64,000 nt of DNA from Lepidostoma basale (Eukaryota; Arthropoda; Insecta; Trichoptera; Lepidostomatidae). The position numbers and the translations under genes are program-made. The first letter of the stretch is position 1. Each line of letters begins with the position of its first letter. The stretch is taken from positions 1,023,625-1,087,624 of the forward strand of contig JAHDVF020001569.1 of the NCBI GenBank assembly GCA_022606425.2. The letters run 5' to 3'. Of this stretch, positions 20,190 to 31,800 are shown in pieces. Below the pieces are notes generated by a model that was given only the letters and a program-made list of their open reading frames with translations, had not been told where the DNA came from and did not search any database.

Positions 20190-22666
20190 TCACGCCTTGA
20201 TCTTGTCCCCAAGGAGCTCCATCTTGTCTATGGCCTCCTGGTCTCCCTCCACCCGCAGCTTGCCCTGCGCGCGCGCCTCGGCCTGGCTCAGCTCCTTGCT
20301 AGCCAGAGCTACCATGGTATCATCGTCCACAGTTATTGTGACGTCCACGGAACCGGCGTAGCTACCCTCATAGACTTCAAGCTTTTTCAGGTCCACCGCT
20401 GAAAATTAAACAAAGTAAAACGAGCGTAAATTAATTATTTTACATTTTCCAAACGATTTGAATGAATGAGCGTTTAAACTATTTCCATAAACATGTTAAT
20501 CAGATTAAAAATACGACAATTTTATTATACGAAGATTGGGATTAATATTAAATATATAATATACCCAAAAAATGCTCCAAGTATGCGCATAATATGCCCA
20601 CAGTATACCCTAATAATGGGCATAATATGCCCTACGAATGTATACCCTATATATGCCCATAGTATACCCTAATAATGGGCATAATATGCCCTAAGAATGT
20701 ATGCCCTATATATGCCCATAGTATACCCTAATAATGGGCATAATATGCCCTAAGAATGGGCATGATATGCCCTAAGAATGTATACCCTATATATGCCCAT
20801 AGTATACCCTAATAATGGGCATAATATGCCCTAAGAATGGGTATAATATGCCCTAAGAATGGGCCTAATATGCCCTAATTAAAACTAACTAACTAACTAA
20901 CTAACCACCACGCCGTCTCTCCGAAGGGGTAGGCAGAAAGAATGGACTGCCACACTTTTCTTTCCTGACATATTTTTCTCGCTTCCTTAACATACATCGT
21001 GTCATGCACGCGCGTCGATTTCTCTGACTCCTCACGTGGCCGACATTCAATATTAATTGATTTATTTGATCGTGACACGTTTTCCTCTGTCTTCCTCTAT
21101 TTCTAGTTCCATTTACATCTATATTTTTTTACCATTTTTTACCATTCTTTCTTCATTAATCTTTCCATGTGTCCAAACCATCTTAATTATACTTTCATTA
21201 TTTTGTTCATAACACCATCATTCGCACCGCATTCACTTATTATATTTTCATTCGACACTCTATCATACACGGAGTATCCATATATTCGTCTAAGAAATCT
21301 CATTTCTACTGCATTTATTCTACTTTAATCCTTCTTTTGCCAGTTCCATACTTCGCTTCCATATAAAAGTATCGGTACAAGAACACCATTGTGCACTGCC
21401 AATTTAGCGTTGTTGGATAGCTTTTTGTTTGCGATGACAACTTTAAGTGCACCATTTACTTTGTTGCCTGCCTCAACCCTTCTTTCAATATCCCTTTTCA
21501 CTCGCCCATCTTTTGTCAACATACTACCCAAATACACAAACTCAAGGCCTTGTAGTTCATGCCTTAATTATGATAAAAAATATTCCCTAAGTAGGCGCTC
21601 AAAGGTCTCATATTTGAAATAAAATCTCATATTTGGGTCATGTGCTAAGGGGAGAAAAATGCCACCTCCTTCGACTGATATTAATGGGTAAAGTGGAGGG
21701 ACGCCGGGGAGTTGGTAGAAAGCAGCTGTCCTGGCTGCGGAACATCAAAGAGTGGACAGGAATAACGAGAGTTCACAACCTGTTCCAAGTGGCGCAGGAT
21801 AGAGATGCCTTTGCTGCATTGATCGTCAACGTTGGGGGGACCTGACACGGCACCGTGAGAGAAAAAATGATGCGTATAATATTCTCTAAGAATGCCTTAA
21901 GTATACATACGTTATCAAATCAAATCAAATCAGTTTATTTTCTCAAAAGATATTACAAACAATTTTTATAGTTTAAGACATCTATTGAGAACAGGTAAAA
22001 TATAACAAATATATAATACCAGGAACGCATGAGAGATGGTTCGACATTAGGAATACAAGATACTCTTAAAAGTATTTGTCTTCTGAACGTACTCTCACGA
22101 ATATTAAAGACATCGATCTCCGAAGCGATCATGTTCAGCAGTTTGATTGCTCTCCCCACCGGCATCACCAGAGGCAGGTTGGTTCTGCATGCTGGGAGAT
22201 AAAACAGTCTGTGCTGACGCTGTCGAAGATAACAATCCGGAACATAAAGATGGATAGCCTACAAGATGACGGAATTCTCAAAGAATCCCCTGATCGGAAG
22301 AAATGGGTAAGTGTGCACCCATCCCTTCTTATCTGCAAACTATTGGTCTCCAGCATGCCCAAGAGGAATGCATTGGAATAAAGCCACGGATAGCTACCAA
22401 ACTCCCTCATGTCATTAGTATGCGCTAAATATGCCCTAAGAATGGCCTTTATATGTCCTAATTATGAGAAAAATATGCCCTACACGCTATTATTTAGGAT
22501 AGTTTTAAAGTTGTATGTTAGGCTTACTGTACTGCAGCACCGTCTCTCCATCCTGGGTTATGTTGATGACGAAGACGACCAGCACCTTCCTGTTGGCAGG
22601 ATCAGGGTCCGCAGCGGCCACCTTCGCCTTAATCTTCTCAATCACAGCCAAACTCTTCACCGACAT
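20190..22666 (-). CDS. SCP-2-like sterol/lipid carrier, tandem copy 1 (two coding exons)
   Basis: Exon 1 is 22666-22528 (139 nt, donor GTAAGC) and exon 2 is 20398-20190 (acceptor AATTTTCAG), giving 115 residues with a phase-1 intron. The protein is one SCP2 domain: an N-terminal helix (MSVKSLAVIEKIKAKV), the DPDPANRKVLVVFVI strand, TQDGETVLQY, then after the junction VDLKKLEVYEG, TITVDDDTMVAL, RAQGKLRVEGD and a last helix ending DKIKA. SCP2 domains bind sterols, fatty acids or acyl-CoA in a hydrophobic tunnel and usually act in the cytosol or peroxisome. There is no thiolase domain and no SKL-type C-terminus, so it resembles the short insect SCP-2L class rather than SCPx. The ATG follows a TTCAG acceptor-like site by one base, so an upstream non-coding exon is likely. 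The intron holds LINEs and a minisatellite. Confidence 0.85.
20545..20882. repeat. Minisatellite in the intron of SCP-2L gene 1
   Basis: Repeated units built from ATAATGGGCATAATATGCCC and TAAGAATGTATACCCTATAT, partly self-complementary (GGGCATAATATGCCC). More units lie at 22420-22495 (ATATGCCCTAAGAATGGCC) and traces at 21870-21905. The array appears to have been split by later LINE insertions. Confidence 0.85.
20883..21555 (-). mobile_element. RTE-like LINE A in intron of SCP-2L gene 1
   Basis: (AACT)n tail at 20883, then ORF2 C-terminus on the minus strand. 21325-21537 encodes YLGSMLTKDGRVKRDIERRV and LVPILLYGSEVWNWQKKD. Frames are broken. Confidence 0.75.
21600..21850 (+). mobile_element. 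RTE-like LINE B, 3' end
   Basis: Encodes MGHVLRGEKCHLLRLILMGK, then LSWLRNIKEWTGITRVHNLF and DRDAFAALIVNVGGT with a stop. Only the C-terminal 70 codons are present. Confidence 0.8.
21912..22420 (-). mobile_element. CR1/Jockey-like LINE C, 3' end
   Basis: (AAATC)n tail at 21917-21935, then minus-strand ORF pieces MREFGSYPWLYSNAFLLGML and GRAIKLLNMIASEIDVFNIR in shifted frames. Same family as the longer copy at 37973-39066. Confidence 0.75.
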
Positions 22667-22689
22667 TCTGAATTCTAAGCTAAAACATT

Positions 22690-23340
22690 TAATAATAATA
22701 ATAATAATAATAATATGCTAACTTTTAAAGCGCCGTTTTTGTGATGTAATCACCTCAAGGGCGCATTAAGACGTGTTTTATATCTAAAAATTTAAATGTG
22801 AACGCTTAAAAAGCGATCGGTTAAAAAGTATAGTAGAACAAAGTATAAATGTTTAAATTTGGTATGAAATATGAAAAAGATGGGTTTTCAGTTTAGATCT
22901 GAAATCTGTCGGATCATTTATGCATCTGAGGTGTGAAGGGAGATTGTTCTAAGCTGATGGACCGGCTACCGCGAACGCTCGATCCCCGAAATTTGTACTG
23001 GGGCAACGTTTTGGCTCAACTAATCTTCCTATTGCCTAGGAATTCGCCGAGCGAAGTGTGGATTTCCTTGTATTTAGGCTGTCCGTTATACAGAGTTCAG
23101 ATATATAACTTGGTGCCATTCCATGTAGCGCTTTGAAGACTGTCCAGCAAAGTTTATACTGGATTCATTCTGGACTTTTAAGCCAGTGAAGTTCTTTGAG
23201 ATATTGTGTTACATGGGACTTTTTTGGAATTCCTTTAATGAGTCTTGCTGCTGTATTGAAACGCAGATTGAAGTTTGTTTATTTGTTGTTTTGGAATATT
23301 TGCATAAATTCCATTACAAAAATCAAGTCGTGACAAATAC
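22690..23340 (-). mobile_element. L2/CR1-like LINE E, 3' portion
   Basis: (AAT)n tail at 22690-22712, then on the minus strand a 3' UTR with AATGCGCCCTTGAGGTGATT and broken coding matching 47230-47660 (SPERIQYKLCW..., GDRAFAVAGPSAW...). Frames are broken. Confidence 0.7.
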
Positions 23341-23403
23341 ATATAAATATAAATTCATATAAAACCAAACATTTTGATATTTATCGCTCATTCATTTTCT
23401 TCG

Positions 23404-23485
23404 TTGAGACGTTCGTGGCCGAGTGGTAAGGGCTTTGACTGCCCCACCGAAAGTCCCGGGTTCGATTCCCGGCGTTGTTAACATT
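23404..23485 (+). mobile_element. tRNA-derived SINE head with an unusual tail
   Basis: GTTCGTGGCCGAGTGGTAAG (A-box) and CGGGTTCGATTCCCGG (B-box with stem) match the SINE heads here. The body after 23485 differs from the common SINE. The acceptor stem does not pair, so this is not a functional tRNA. Confidence 0.6.
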
Positions 23486-23589
23486 TTATGTTAAGTTGCG
23501 AGTAAACACGCGAAATATTTCCGCACCTACCAGGCCGACCATACAAAATAAGCGAATATACTCGCTCAACTTAATCTATATTTTAGTAC

Positions 23590-24050
23590 TTTATTGAACA
23601 CCCAGTTAGCGACGACAACGAAGAAGAAGAAACAACACTGCCAAAAATGAAGTTACCAGTGGTAGGATCACATCTCGACGATCTAATAACATTTATTGAC
23701 TATTCGTCAGATAACGAAGTTCAACTACTCGTATATTGTATGCATTTTCGTAATTTTAGAGAGTTGATTATGAAAAAGCAGCAAACTTCAAAAAACTTGA
23801 TTCCTTTTTCAAAGCAGGATTGACAAAAGCAAGCGCGTCGATATCAAACAGAATCACTTCACGACGAGTGTCCGAAGACAATAAATAGAATTTTGTTTGT
23901 GTTTTGTTTTGTTTATTTATATCTAAATACAGTGTACATATTAAAAATCAGTATTTGATTTATTTTAAACTTATTTTTAAATAACGAACTTTCGGCTTTA
24001 AACGACACCCCCTCCCCCCAATTAGTCTGGTATATCGAGGTTTTATTGTT
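23590..24050 (+). mobile_element. Tigger/pogo-like element, 3' remnant
   Basis: Ends AGTCTGGTATATCGAGGTTT-TATTG, matching the right end (CCGGATAATCGAGGTTCTACTG) of the Tigger derivative at 40603-41123. The preceding sequence has short acidic and lysine-rich coding scraps, as expected upstream of a Tigger transposase C-terminus. No left end found. Confidence 0.45.
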
Positions 24051-24179
24051 TTACTATACGGAAGCGATCTATGGCCAGTTAAGAGATCCGGGAACAGAAA
24101 CTTAATACTAATGAATTGGCCATGCTGAAATTAACGGGAGTCACATTAAAAGACAAGGTACGTACTGAATAAGATTAAT

Positions 24180-24415
24180 GGTTGCATACATAAATGAAAA
24201 GTTATCAGAATCGAGGCTCCAATGATATGGTCCATGATAAGAAGACCCCATTACCATTTCGTGAAAAGGTGTCTTTCTGAGGCTATTAAGAAGAGAGGGA
24301 GAGGAAAAACTCAAACCACATTGCTGATGAACGTGCAGAGGGACTCGAAGGCTCTAGACCAAAGGAGTAATATGCCACATTCAAAGAAGGAATAACGTAT
24401 CAGCGAATTATCTGG
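24180..24415 (+). mobile_element. LINE ORF2 C-terminal remnant
   Basis: Encodes CLSEAIKKRGRGKTQTTLLM and similar; the preceding GGTCCATGATAAGAAGACCC is degenerate 'WYGHVKRRP' coding. Broken. Confidence 0.45.
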
Positions 24416-24429
24416 CGTCAAGTGATCAA

Positions 24430-25199
24430 ATTAAATCAGTTTATTAACTCAAAAGATCAAATTAAAAGATCAAATTAATTAAGTGATCAAATTAAATCAG
24501 TTTATTAACAGAGATGATTCGACATTAGAAAGACAAGATACTTTCTAAAGTCAAGAATATTTGTCCCCTGAACGTACCTTCACTAATATGAAAGACGTCG
24601 ATCTCTTATGAGACCGCGTTCAGCAGAATAATTGCTCTTCCCACCGGTGTCACCAGAGGCAGATTGGTTCTGGTGGCAGTATGCGGTATGTAAAACAATC
24701 TCTGCTGTCGCTATCTGAGAAATCTATCAGGGACAAAAAGCCCAACACCCTCTAGCATGGCCGAGTTCTCGAAATATCTCCTGATTAATTGAAAGAAATG
24801 CGTAATGAGATGCCCATCTCTTCGAAGCTGTAAAGAATTGGTTCCGAGCATTCCCAAAAGAAATGCCGTGGGATAGAGCCACGGATAACTACCATACTCT
24901 CTCATGTAGAGATACCTCAGAAAGTTTTTCTGAACCCTCTCCAGCATAACGGAATATCTCGCCTCGTGAGGACTCCATATCACAGAATCAATTTCGAGTC
25001 TGCTCCGAATCATCGCGTTGTATCTCTGAGCACATTGGGATCTCTGAAAACTCTTCCGGTCCGAATGATGAAGGCCAACATCCTCAGTGCAATAAAGTGA
25101 TAAAAAAGTCGACCAGGAGTAACGAGAAAAGGCGAGGAGAATGAAGAAATAGTTGTGTAATAGTAATAAATATTGAATAATATTGCTTACTATTAGCAT
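24430..25199 (-). mobile_element. CR1/Jockey-like LINE C, truncated
   Basis: The minus-strand frame 25199-24711 contains RSRLEIDSVIWSPHEARYSV, REYGSYPWLYPTAFLLGMLG and VGLFVPDRFLR. The 3' end at 24430-24520 has the AAATCAGTTTATTAAC motif. The upstream RT core is missing. Confidence 0.8.
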
Positions 25200-25420
25200 A
25201 TAGCGAGACAGCGGATTATCAGTGGACTAGACGCACCCTGGAGTGACCGAGAACCGGCTACAGAAACCCAAGCAGACCACATGCAAGAACTAACAACACT
25301 TCGTGGCCTAGACACCACCAGATTCCTTCTTCATAATAATGAGCTATTTTCTGCTCATTGAAGATTGTAAAAAAATTCTATTATCATTGATTCAAATTCT
25401 TGTTATTATTATTTTTTTGT

Positions 25421-25655
25421 TGAATCGCTCTTTACATCATGACAGCATGAGCCAAATCGATGTAAAGGGTATTATAGCCATCATAGTGATTCTCGTGACT
25501 TGTGATAGGTAGCTAATCTATCACCATTTTATTGTCACGTGAATTCTACACCAGACCAAACACAGTGTGACAATACCACTGCACTCGCCGGGAATCGAAC
25601 CCGGAACCTTCAGGGTGGCAGTCAATGCACTTACCACTCGGCCACGAAGGTCGTG
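25421..25655 (-). mobile_element. tRNA-derived SINE, tail type B (full length)
   Basis: Minus-strand head CGACCTTCGTGGCCGAGTGG with B-box GGTTCGATTCCCGG, common body, and type B tail with ATCGATTTGGCTCATGCTGT and GATGTAAAGAGCGATTCAAC. Confidence 0.8.
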
Positions 25656-25664
25656 TCAGTCTTT

Positions 25665-25738
25665 AATTAAAAAATGTGCCGCTTAAGGATTCTAGGAAGA
25701 ACTTTTGTGTGCCGTAGGTGAGAAAAGTTTGCGGCGCA
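25665..25738 (-). mobile_element. hAT-like terminal fragment
   Basis: The inverse reads CTAGACCAGTGCGCCGCAAA, then CTTTTCTCACCTACGGCACA, a hAT-style terminal sequence. No transposase. Confidence 0.35.
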
Positions 25739-25860
25739 CTGGTCTAGAGGGCAGAACGCTTGGCTCCTGATCCAGGGGACTTGAGTTCAAGCCTGGACAC
25801 GACGCGATACTATCTAATAATGGAGATTGTATAATAAATTCTAATACCTTTGATTTAAAA
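25736..25860 (+). mobile_element. Second tRNA-derived SINE family
   Basis: CTGGTCTAGAGGGCAGAACG with GACTTGAGTTCAAGCCTGG is tRNA-like (A- and B-box). A related copy at 52978-53110 reads GTCTAAGAGACGGAACGCTT with GACTTGTGTTCGATCCTGG. Both continue into AATAAT-rich tails. Confidence 0.55.
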
Positions 25861-26219
25861 ACCTTGTTGTAAATCTTTTATTTTTTTGAAAAGGTTTTTC
25901 TATCATCAACAAATTATGCTTTCCAATCTGTATCTATTCAATTTTTTCATTTCAAAAATAATTCATTTAATAGACAAATCCCTATATATTTTTTATAAAA
26001 TGTTGATTATGGAAAACAAATATTTAGAGATTTTTTTAAATTAATCATAAATTTACCTTTTTGAAATATAATAAGAACAACTTTAGGTAGAGTGTAAAAT
26101 AATTGTTTCCAGATGGCCAACGACACACGATCTCCAGCCGAATTAGTCGCTCGATTGAAAATGTTAAACCTGTATAAATCCTTAAATATATACTGAATTT
26201 CTCTCTAAATTATGTACAA

Positions 26220-26800
26220 AGGCAGGGGTAGATTGGCGACTCCAACTGCCCTGGGGAATTTACGCACAAAGCGGTCGTTGAAATTGTCGGGGTTTAATGC
26301 ATAACCCATATAAGCGGAATTCGACTGCTAAACCAGCATATTTCATGATGAAATATATGACACGAATAACCGAAAACGCCTGACTTAGGACCTACTTATC
26401 AAAACTGATGAGTCGGGGCCCAGATTTATTCAGTTTGGTCACTAGGTCACTAGAGCAGAGCATCGTGTGAAAATGAAAGCAAAGCATATAAAAGCGGTAC
26501 ATCCGACCACCATGGACAGTATTCCTTCTTGCGACTTCTAACCGACAGGAGTCTACGCCGTCAAGTCTACGTACGAGAAACCTCTGATCCTCCTACCGAG
26601 CTACGCAACTGTCTACACTGCTACGCCACGCAACTTCCGACGGGTCTTCACTCCAGCCGACCGACGCTACTGCCCCGTGAACCATCAGCCCCAGCTGCTA
26701 TCGACGTCCAGGCGCACGCTCCATCACGAGTACATAATACTGTTAACGTATGATTACTTGTGACCTGCAATAAATGCTGAAACCTCCACTGCTTTTAACT
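26220..26800 (+). mobile_element. Possible LTR-type promoter/polyadenylation module
   Basis: TATAAAAG at about 26487 is followed after 31 nt by GGACAGTATTCC (initiator-like). AATAAA at 26769 lies about 250 nt downstream, with no long coding region between. This fits the R region of a solo LTR. TTGGCGACTCCAACTG at 26234 resembles the primer-binding region of gypsy-type elements but sits on the wrong side for a simple 5' LTR. No LTR ends or target duplication were found, and a host promoter is not excluded. Confidence 0.3.
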
Positions 26801-26839
26801 CACCACATCCCCCAAAAATTTAAAATTGGTAATTGAACT

Positions 26840-27070
26840 ATTTGCCGCCTATAATGTTTTAAATATATTAGTTGGAAATGACGGAGCAAGCAGAGAAGAC
26901 GATTCTGGAGGGACCATATCGAGAGAATGGATCCAGCGAGAATTCCTAATATCGTGATGCACGAGACTCCAGAGGGCCGTCGACCACCAGGACGACCACC
27001 AAAGAGATGGAGAGAAGGCTGGTCGTCTTCATCACAGGAAGAAAGTTGATATCTTGCATAAACAGATCGC
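26840..27070 (+). mobile_element. LINE ORF2 C-terminal fragment
   Basis: Plus-strand reading contains EQRRRFWRDHIERMDPARIP, NIVMHETPEGRRPPGRPPKR and a following W. This is the typical end of an RTE-like ORF2. Confidence 0.65.
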
Positions 27071-27139
27071 AAGATCTACATTTAGAAGAACAATAATTGT
27101 TTTCAAGTATTCTGTCATATAGGAATATCACCTGTCAGA

Positions 27140-27310
27140 CAATCTTAAACTGATCATATGTTTTTGTCTATGACCTGATCGCAATGTAGACTGCTTCACA
27201 TTTAGGCTATCTGTGTTGCAAAGTTCCAGTATGTACGAGTAAGCTGGTGCCATCCTATGCAACGGCCTTAAGACGGCAATCAGAGATTCACAAATAATGG
27301 GCTTCTGACA
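27140..27310 (-). mobile_element. LINE E, degenerate fragment
   Basis: TTTAGGCTATCTGTGTTGCA and TGGTGCCATCCTATGCAACG parallel the LINE E copy at 23065-23130 (TTTAGGCTGTCCGTTATACA). Confidence 0.5.
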
Positions 27311-27727
27311 TCTAGAAAGCTTCGAATTTCTTTAAAAAACGATTAAAATTAAAAACATTTATATATTTAGATTGATTGATTGTGGGCCAGTTTCAATCTC
27401 AAAGAGCATATCCGTCCCTGTCACGCCACGTAGCTTCTTGTATCGACAATCGATTTGATAAACCAAACAAAAATAGATTCTATTGCCATGGAGATCTTCC
27501 GACTCAAACATTTATTTGATTTAATTTATTCACGTGCTAAGTTCAGGCTTTATATGTACCTGCTTCATTTAATACCCTTATGTAAAGAATAAAGCACGGA
27601 ACTGGCAAAATAAGGAGTGTCGAATGAAAATATATTAATTGAATGCAGTGCGAATGAAAGTGTTATGAACGAAATAATAAAAGAAACTAATGGTGCTTTC
27701 ATTATTTTCATTACCTTAATAGAAAAA

Positions 27728-28060
27728 AAAACTAATTAACTAACCATCACGCCGTCTCCCCGAAAGGGTAGGCAGAAAGAATGGACTGCCACACTTTTCT
27801 TTCCTGACATATTTCTCTCGCTTCCTCAACATTCATACATCGTGTCATGCACGCGCGTCGATTTCTCTGACTCCTCACATGGCCGATATTCAATATTTGA
27901 TTTATTTGATCTTGCCACGTTTTCCTCGGTCTTCCTCTATTTCTGGTTCCATTTACATCGTTAACCTATAATTTTTTTACCATTCTATCTTCATTCATTC
28001 TTTCCATATGGCCATACCATCTTAATGATCCTTTCATTTTTTTGTTCATTCGCACCGCAT
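27728..28060 (-). mobile_element. RTE-like LINE A, 3' part
   Basis: AACTAACCATCACGCCGTCT, then minus-strand coding matching NRRACMTRCMNVEEAREICQ and RGRPRKTWQDQINQ in broken frames. It stops in a segment ending with the Helitron-like motif of 17370. Confidence 0.75.
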
Positions 28061-28149
28061 TCACTTATGTTTTTGATTGGTTCTATTTTTCTCGTGAACC
28101 TAGGGTCAACCGGCCAAACGGGGAACCGGCCAGCTCTCGGTCCCGACCA

Positions 28150-28212
28150 GGCAAGATGAGTTACGCCGTACTCGAATATAGCAATAGCGAAGCGTTGTTG
28201 GGTCAGCAAGTA
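28150..28212 (+). mobile_element. Possible Helitron 3' terminus, second copy
   Basis: TAGCAATAGCGAAGCGTTGT then TGGGTCAGCAAG, close to 17368-17398 but with CAAG in place of CTAG, so degenerate. Confidence 0.3.
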
Positions 28213-28239
28213 TATTAATACGAGTAGTTCGTTAAGAAA

Positions 28240-28495
28240 GGTTAAGAAAGTATACGTTAATGATGTAAATGGGGTACGAAGTCGAGGCAGACCGAGGAAA
28301 ACATGGCATGACCAAATTAATCAAATTTTAAAGGTTGGTCATGTTAGAAGTCGGAGGAATCGACGTGCGTGTATGACTCGTTGTATGAATGTGGAGGAAG
28401 CTAGAGAGGTTTGCCAGGATAGAGTAGTGTGGCGGTCCATTCTCTCTGCCTACCCCTGCGGGGCAACGGTGTGATGGTTTGTTGTTGTTGTTGTA
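28240..28495 (+). mobile_element. RTE-like LINE A, 3' end
   Basis: Encodes NDVNGVRSRGRPRKTWHDQI, then RRNRRACMTRCMNVEEAREV, and ends CAACGGTGTGATGGTTTG plus TTG repeats. 5'-truncated. Confidence 0.8.
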
Positions 28496-28512
28496 GTAGT
28501 TCGTTAGCATTG

Positions 28513-28750
28513 ACGACCTTCGTGGCAGAGTTGTAAGATCTCTGACTGCCATACCGAAGGTCCTGGGTTCGATTCCCGGGGATGGCAGTGTGATTGTCAC
28601 ACTCTCTTTGGTTTGGTGTAGAATTCACGCGACAATAAAATTTTGATAGATTAAACATCTATCATAAGTCACGAGAATCAATATAATAACTAAAAACAAA
28701 TTCTATACAAAACATTGGGTTCAAAATAATGATTTAAAAAAAAAAAAAGT
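28513..28750 (+). mobile_element. tRNA-derived SINE, tail type A, next to the 3' end of SCP-2L gene 2
   Basis: Head GACGACCTTCGTGGCAGAGT, B-box GGGTTCGATTCCC, common body, and a tail TTGGGTTCAAAATAATG with a poly(A) run. The terminal GACCTGTTGTA is missing. It lies opposite and about 60 bp from the gene's stop codon. Confidence 0.75.
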
Positions 28751-28764
28751 TGGATTTTTAAATG

Positions 28765-28770
28765 TTTATT
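28765..28770 (-). terminator. AATAAA polyadenylation signal of SCP-2L gene 2
   Basis: Hexamer on the minus strand about 40 nt after the stop. A second AATAAA overlaps the stop codon itself (GAATAAAT). Confidence 0.45.
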
Positions 28771-28808
28771 TATCTTACATCTAGAGTGTTGTTAGCTATG
28801 TAAAATAT

Positions 28809-31800
28809 TTATTCCTTCAGTTTAGCCAGGAGGAGGGTGAGTGCCTTGAGGGAGTCATCTCCGCCCTCGATGATCAGCTTGCCGGACTTCTTGGCGTCGT
28901 CCTTGGTCAGGTCTCCTTTGTCCATCTGGACCAGGGCTTCATCATCGATCACCAGCTTCACTTCCGCGGCGGCGGGGGATCCGTCGCTCACCACCAGTTT
29001 CTTCAGGTCGATGGCTGAAAATGGGAAAACAAGTTAATATACATTGGAACTAGTTTTTTTTTCATGAATGAAGCAAAGAAAAGGGCTCACATTAATATAT
29101 TTATTTCTTCTTGAACAACCAAACTAACTAACTAACTAACCATCACACCGTTTCCCCGGAGGGGTAGGCAGAGAGGATGGATCGCCACATTGTTCTATAA
29201 TTCTCTCGCCTCTTCTAAATTCACACATCGTGAAATGCACGCTCGTCGATTGTTCCTACTTCGAACATGGCCGCCTTTCGGTAATTGATTAATTTGGTCA
29301 TGCCATGTCTTCCTTGGCCTTCCTCGACATTATATATATTTTTAACCATTCTTCCCTCATCCACTCGTTTCATATGTCCAAACCATCTTAGTGACCCTTT
29401 CTTAATTTTATTTATCACGCATTCATCCGCTTTATATTCCTTTCTTACTTCATCATTAGATATTCTATCATACATTGTTTTTCCGCACATTCTTCATAGT
29501 GACCTCATTTCTACGGCATTTATTCTATTTTATCCTTCTTCTGCCAACTCCAAGCTTCACTTCCATACATAAGGGTCGGCACTAGAACTCCATTGTGCTC
29601 CATTGAACTCCATTGTACTAGAACCGCCATCTTTGGTTTAGTCGATATTTTTCTATTTGCGGTAATGACTTTGAGTGCACCATTTATTTTGTTTCCAGCT
29701 CCAACCCATATCTTTCGCCATTCTACCATCTATTGTAAACATGCTTCCGAGATAAAAAAAATTCGTAACTTGCTCGAATTTCTCACCGTTCGCACTTATG
29801 TCACAATCCGTCATACATTCTTCCTTTTCAAATACCATAACTTTAGACTTTGACACGTTCATCACAAGGTCGTACTTATTGCATACTTCGTACATTCTTA
29901 CACTAGGACTTCTTATAGTTCGTCCATGCTGTCAGCGATTAAAACAGCGAAAAATCAAAAATAGGTATAACCTAAGAAGTTTTGACAACTTCTTAGGACA
30001 TACGAGTACCTGTTTTTTCTCTCTCTATTTTTCTGACAACAAGACTCACTTTTTTACTCTGAAAATTTAACCATAAATTGGAATGCGTCTTATTGTCCAA
30101 AACATTTTTTTTTTCTTGTAAAAAATGATAGGTCCGATTTTTCTTATAGTCCGCAAAATGTGATAATTGTTAAATGTTAAGTTTAATAAACAAATATATA
30201 TTTTCTTTAAATCAGTTATCCATAATATTTATTGAATCGTAATTAGGACGCATTACTTATCTTTATATGTAGTAATTTCAATCAATTAACTAATAATATT
30301 AAATTACTGCTCAGTTTTTTTGACAATCTAACAATAAAACACATTAGAGAAACGAATTAATTAATTTGACATAGAAAAAGCAACAAGTAAACAAAAAAAT
30401 CTAACGTATTAATAATATGGCTATTGAGTGTATGAAAAAGTGTATCAAAGTTCTTAATTCTACGCACAAATGAAGAGTTCGTAATTTAAAAAAAGCTTAA
30501 TGAATGGAAATGGGTTACTTTTTTATTAATTTGAGTAATGAATTGAGTTGTTATTTAAATAAGATATTCGTATACCTAATAATAAATACAAAATCAATCA
30601 TATTATTGATTGATGAGTATTTACTTTGTAACTGTTAGTCATATTTAAAATAGAACTAATCGGAAGGTCTAACGTTATTGATTTATGTAAGTTGTCTAGT
30701 CTGGCTCTATATTGTCAAGTGAAAACATTTATGTCGGTTGGTGGGTTGGTTAGAAACGTGGCAATTATAGACATATATCGATTATTCTTGTCTTAAATGG
30801 CGTGCCCTTTCAGGAGTATACCAAACCGCCGTAAGACCTGTTATGCTCTACGTATCGGAATGCTGGGCCGTAAGACGACAAGAAGAACAGATACTGCCCG
30901 TAGCAGAAATGAAGATGCTGAGGTGGGCTGCCGGGGTTAAGATGCTGGATAAAGCTAGAAATGAGCACATCAGAGGTAGCCTAAAAGTCGCTCCCATAGC
31001 GGAAAAAAAACTAGGGAACGTCGTCTGCGGTGGTACGGCGTGTGAGCAGGAGGGACAATGAGTACATCGTTCACAAGACCCTGCATCTGGAAGATGGAAG
31101 GAGGGGACCAGTACGGCCTGGCAAGACCCTGCAACGTGGATGTCTTCGACTGATATTAATGGGTAAAGTGGAGGGGCGGCGGGGAAATGGTAGAAGGCAG
31201 CTGTCCTGGCTGCAGAACATCAAAGAGTGAACATGAATAACAAGAGTTCAGAACCTGTTCCAAGTGGCGCAGGATAGAGATGCCTTTACAGTGATCGCCA
31301 ACATCTATTGAGATGGTCAAGAAAAACTAATATATTACTAACTAACTAACTAACCATTACGCCATTTACCCGGAGGGGTAGGCAGAGAGGATAAATCGCC
31401 ACAATGATCTGTCCTGGCATACCTCTCGGATTTCCTATACATTCATACATCGTACCATGCACGCACGTCGATTATTCCGACTTCGAATGTGACTACCTTT
31501 TAGTTATTGATTAATTTGGTCATGCCATGTTTTTACTCGGTCGTCCTCGGCTTCTTTTTCCACTCACGCTGCTTGTGTACAACTTTGTAACCATTCTACT
31601 CTCATCCATTCGTTCCATATGACCAAAATATTAAAATATTACTATTTATAATTCGATGGTTGATTTATTAGATGGTTTGGACATATGGAAAGAATGAATG
31701 AAGAAAGAATGGTAAAAAAATTATACGTTAACGATGTAAATGGAACCATAAATACAGGAAAACCTAGGAAAACGTGGCACGATCAAATAAATCAAATATT

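Noticed and set aside
20545..20882. CRISPR-like repeat array
   Set aside because: Units are of varying length, there are no unique spacers, and the context is eukaryotic. It is a minisatellite.
23404..23480. Possible tRNA gene (A-box and B-box present)
   Set aside because: The acceptor arms do not pair and the same head occurs on many SINE copies in the window, so it is a tRNA-derived SINE.
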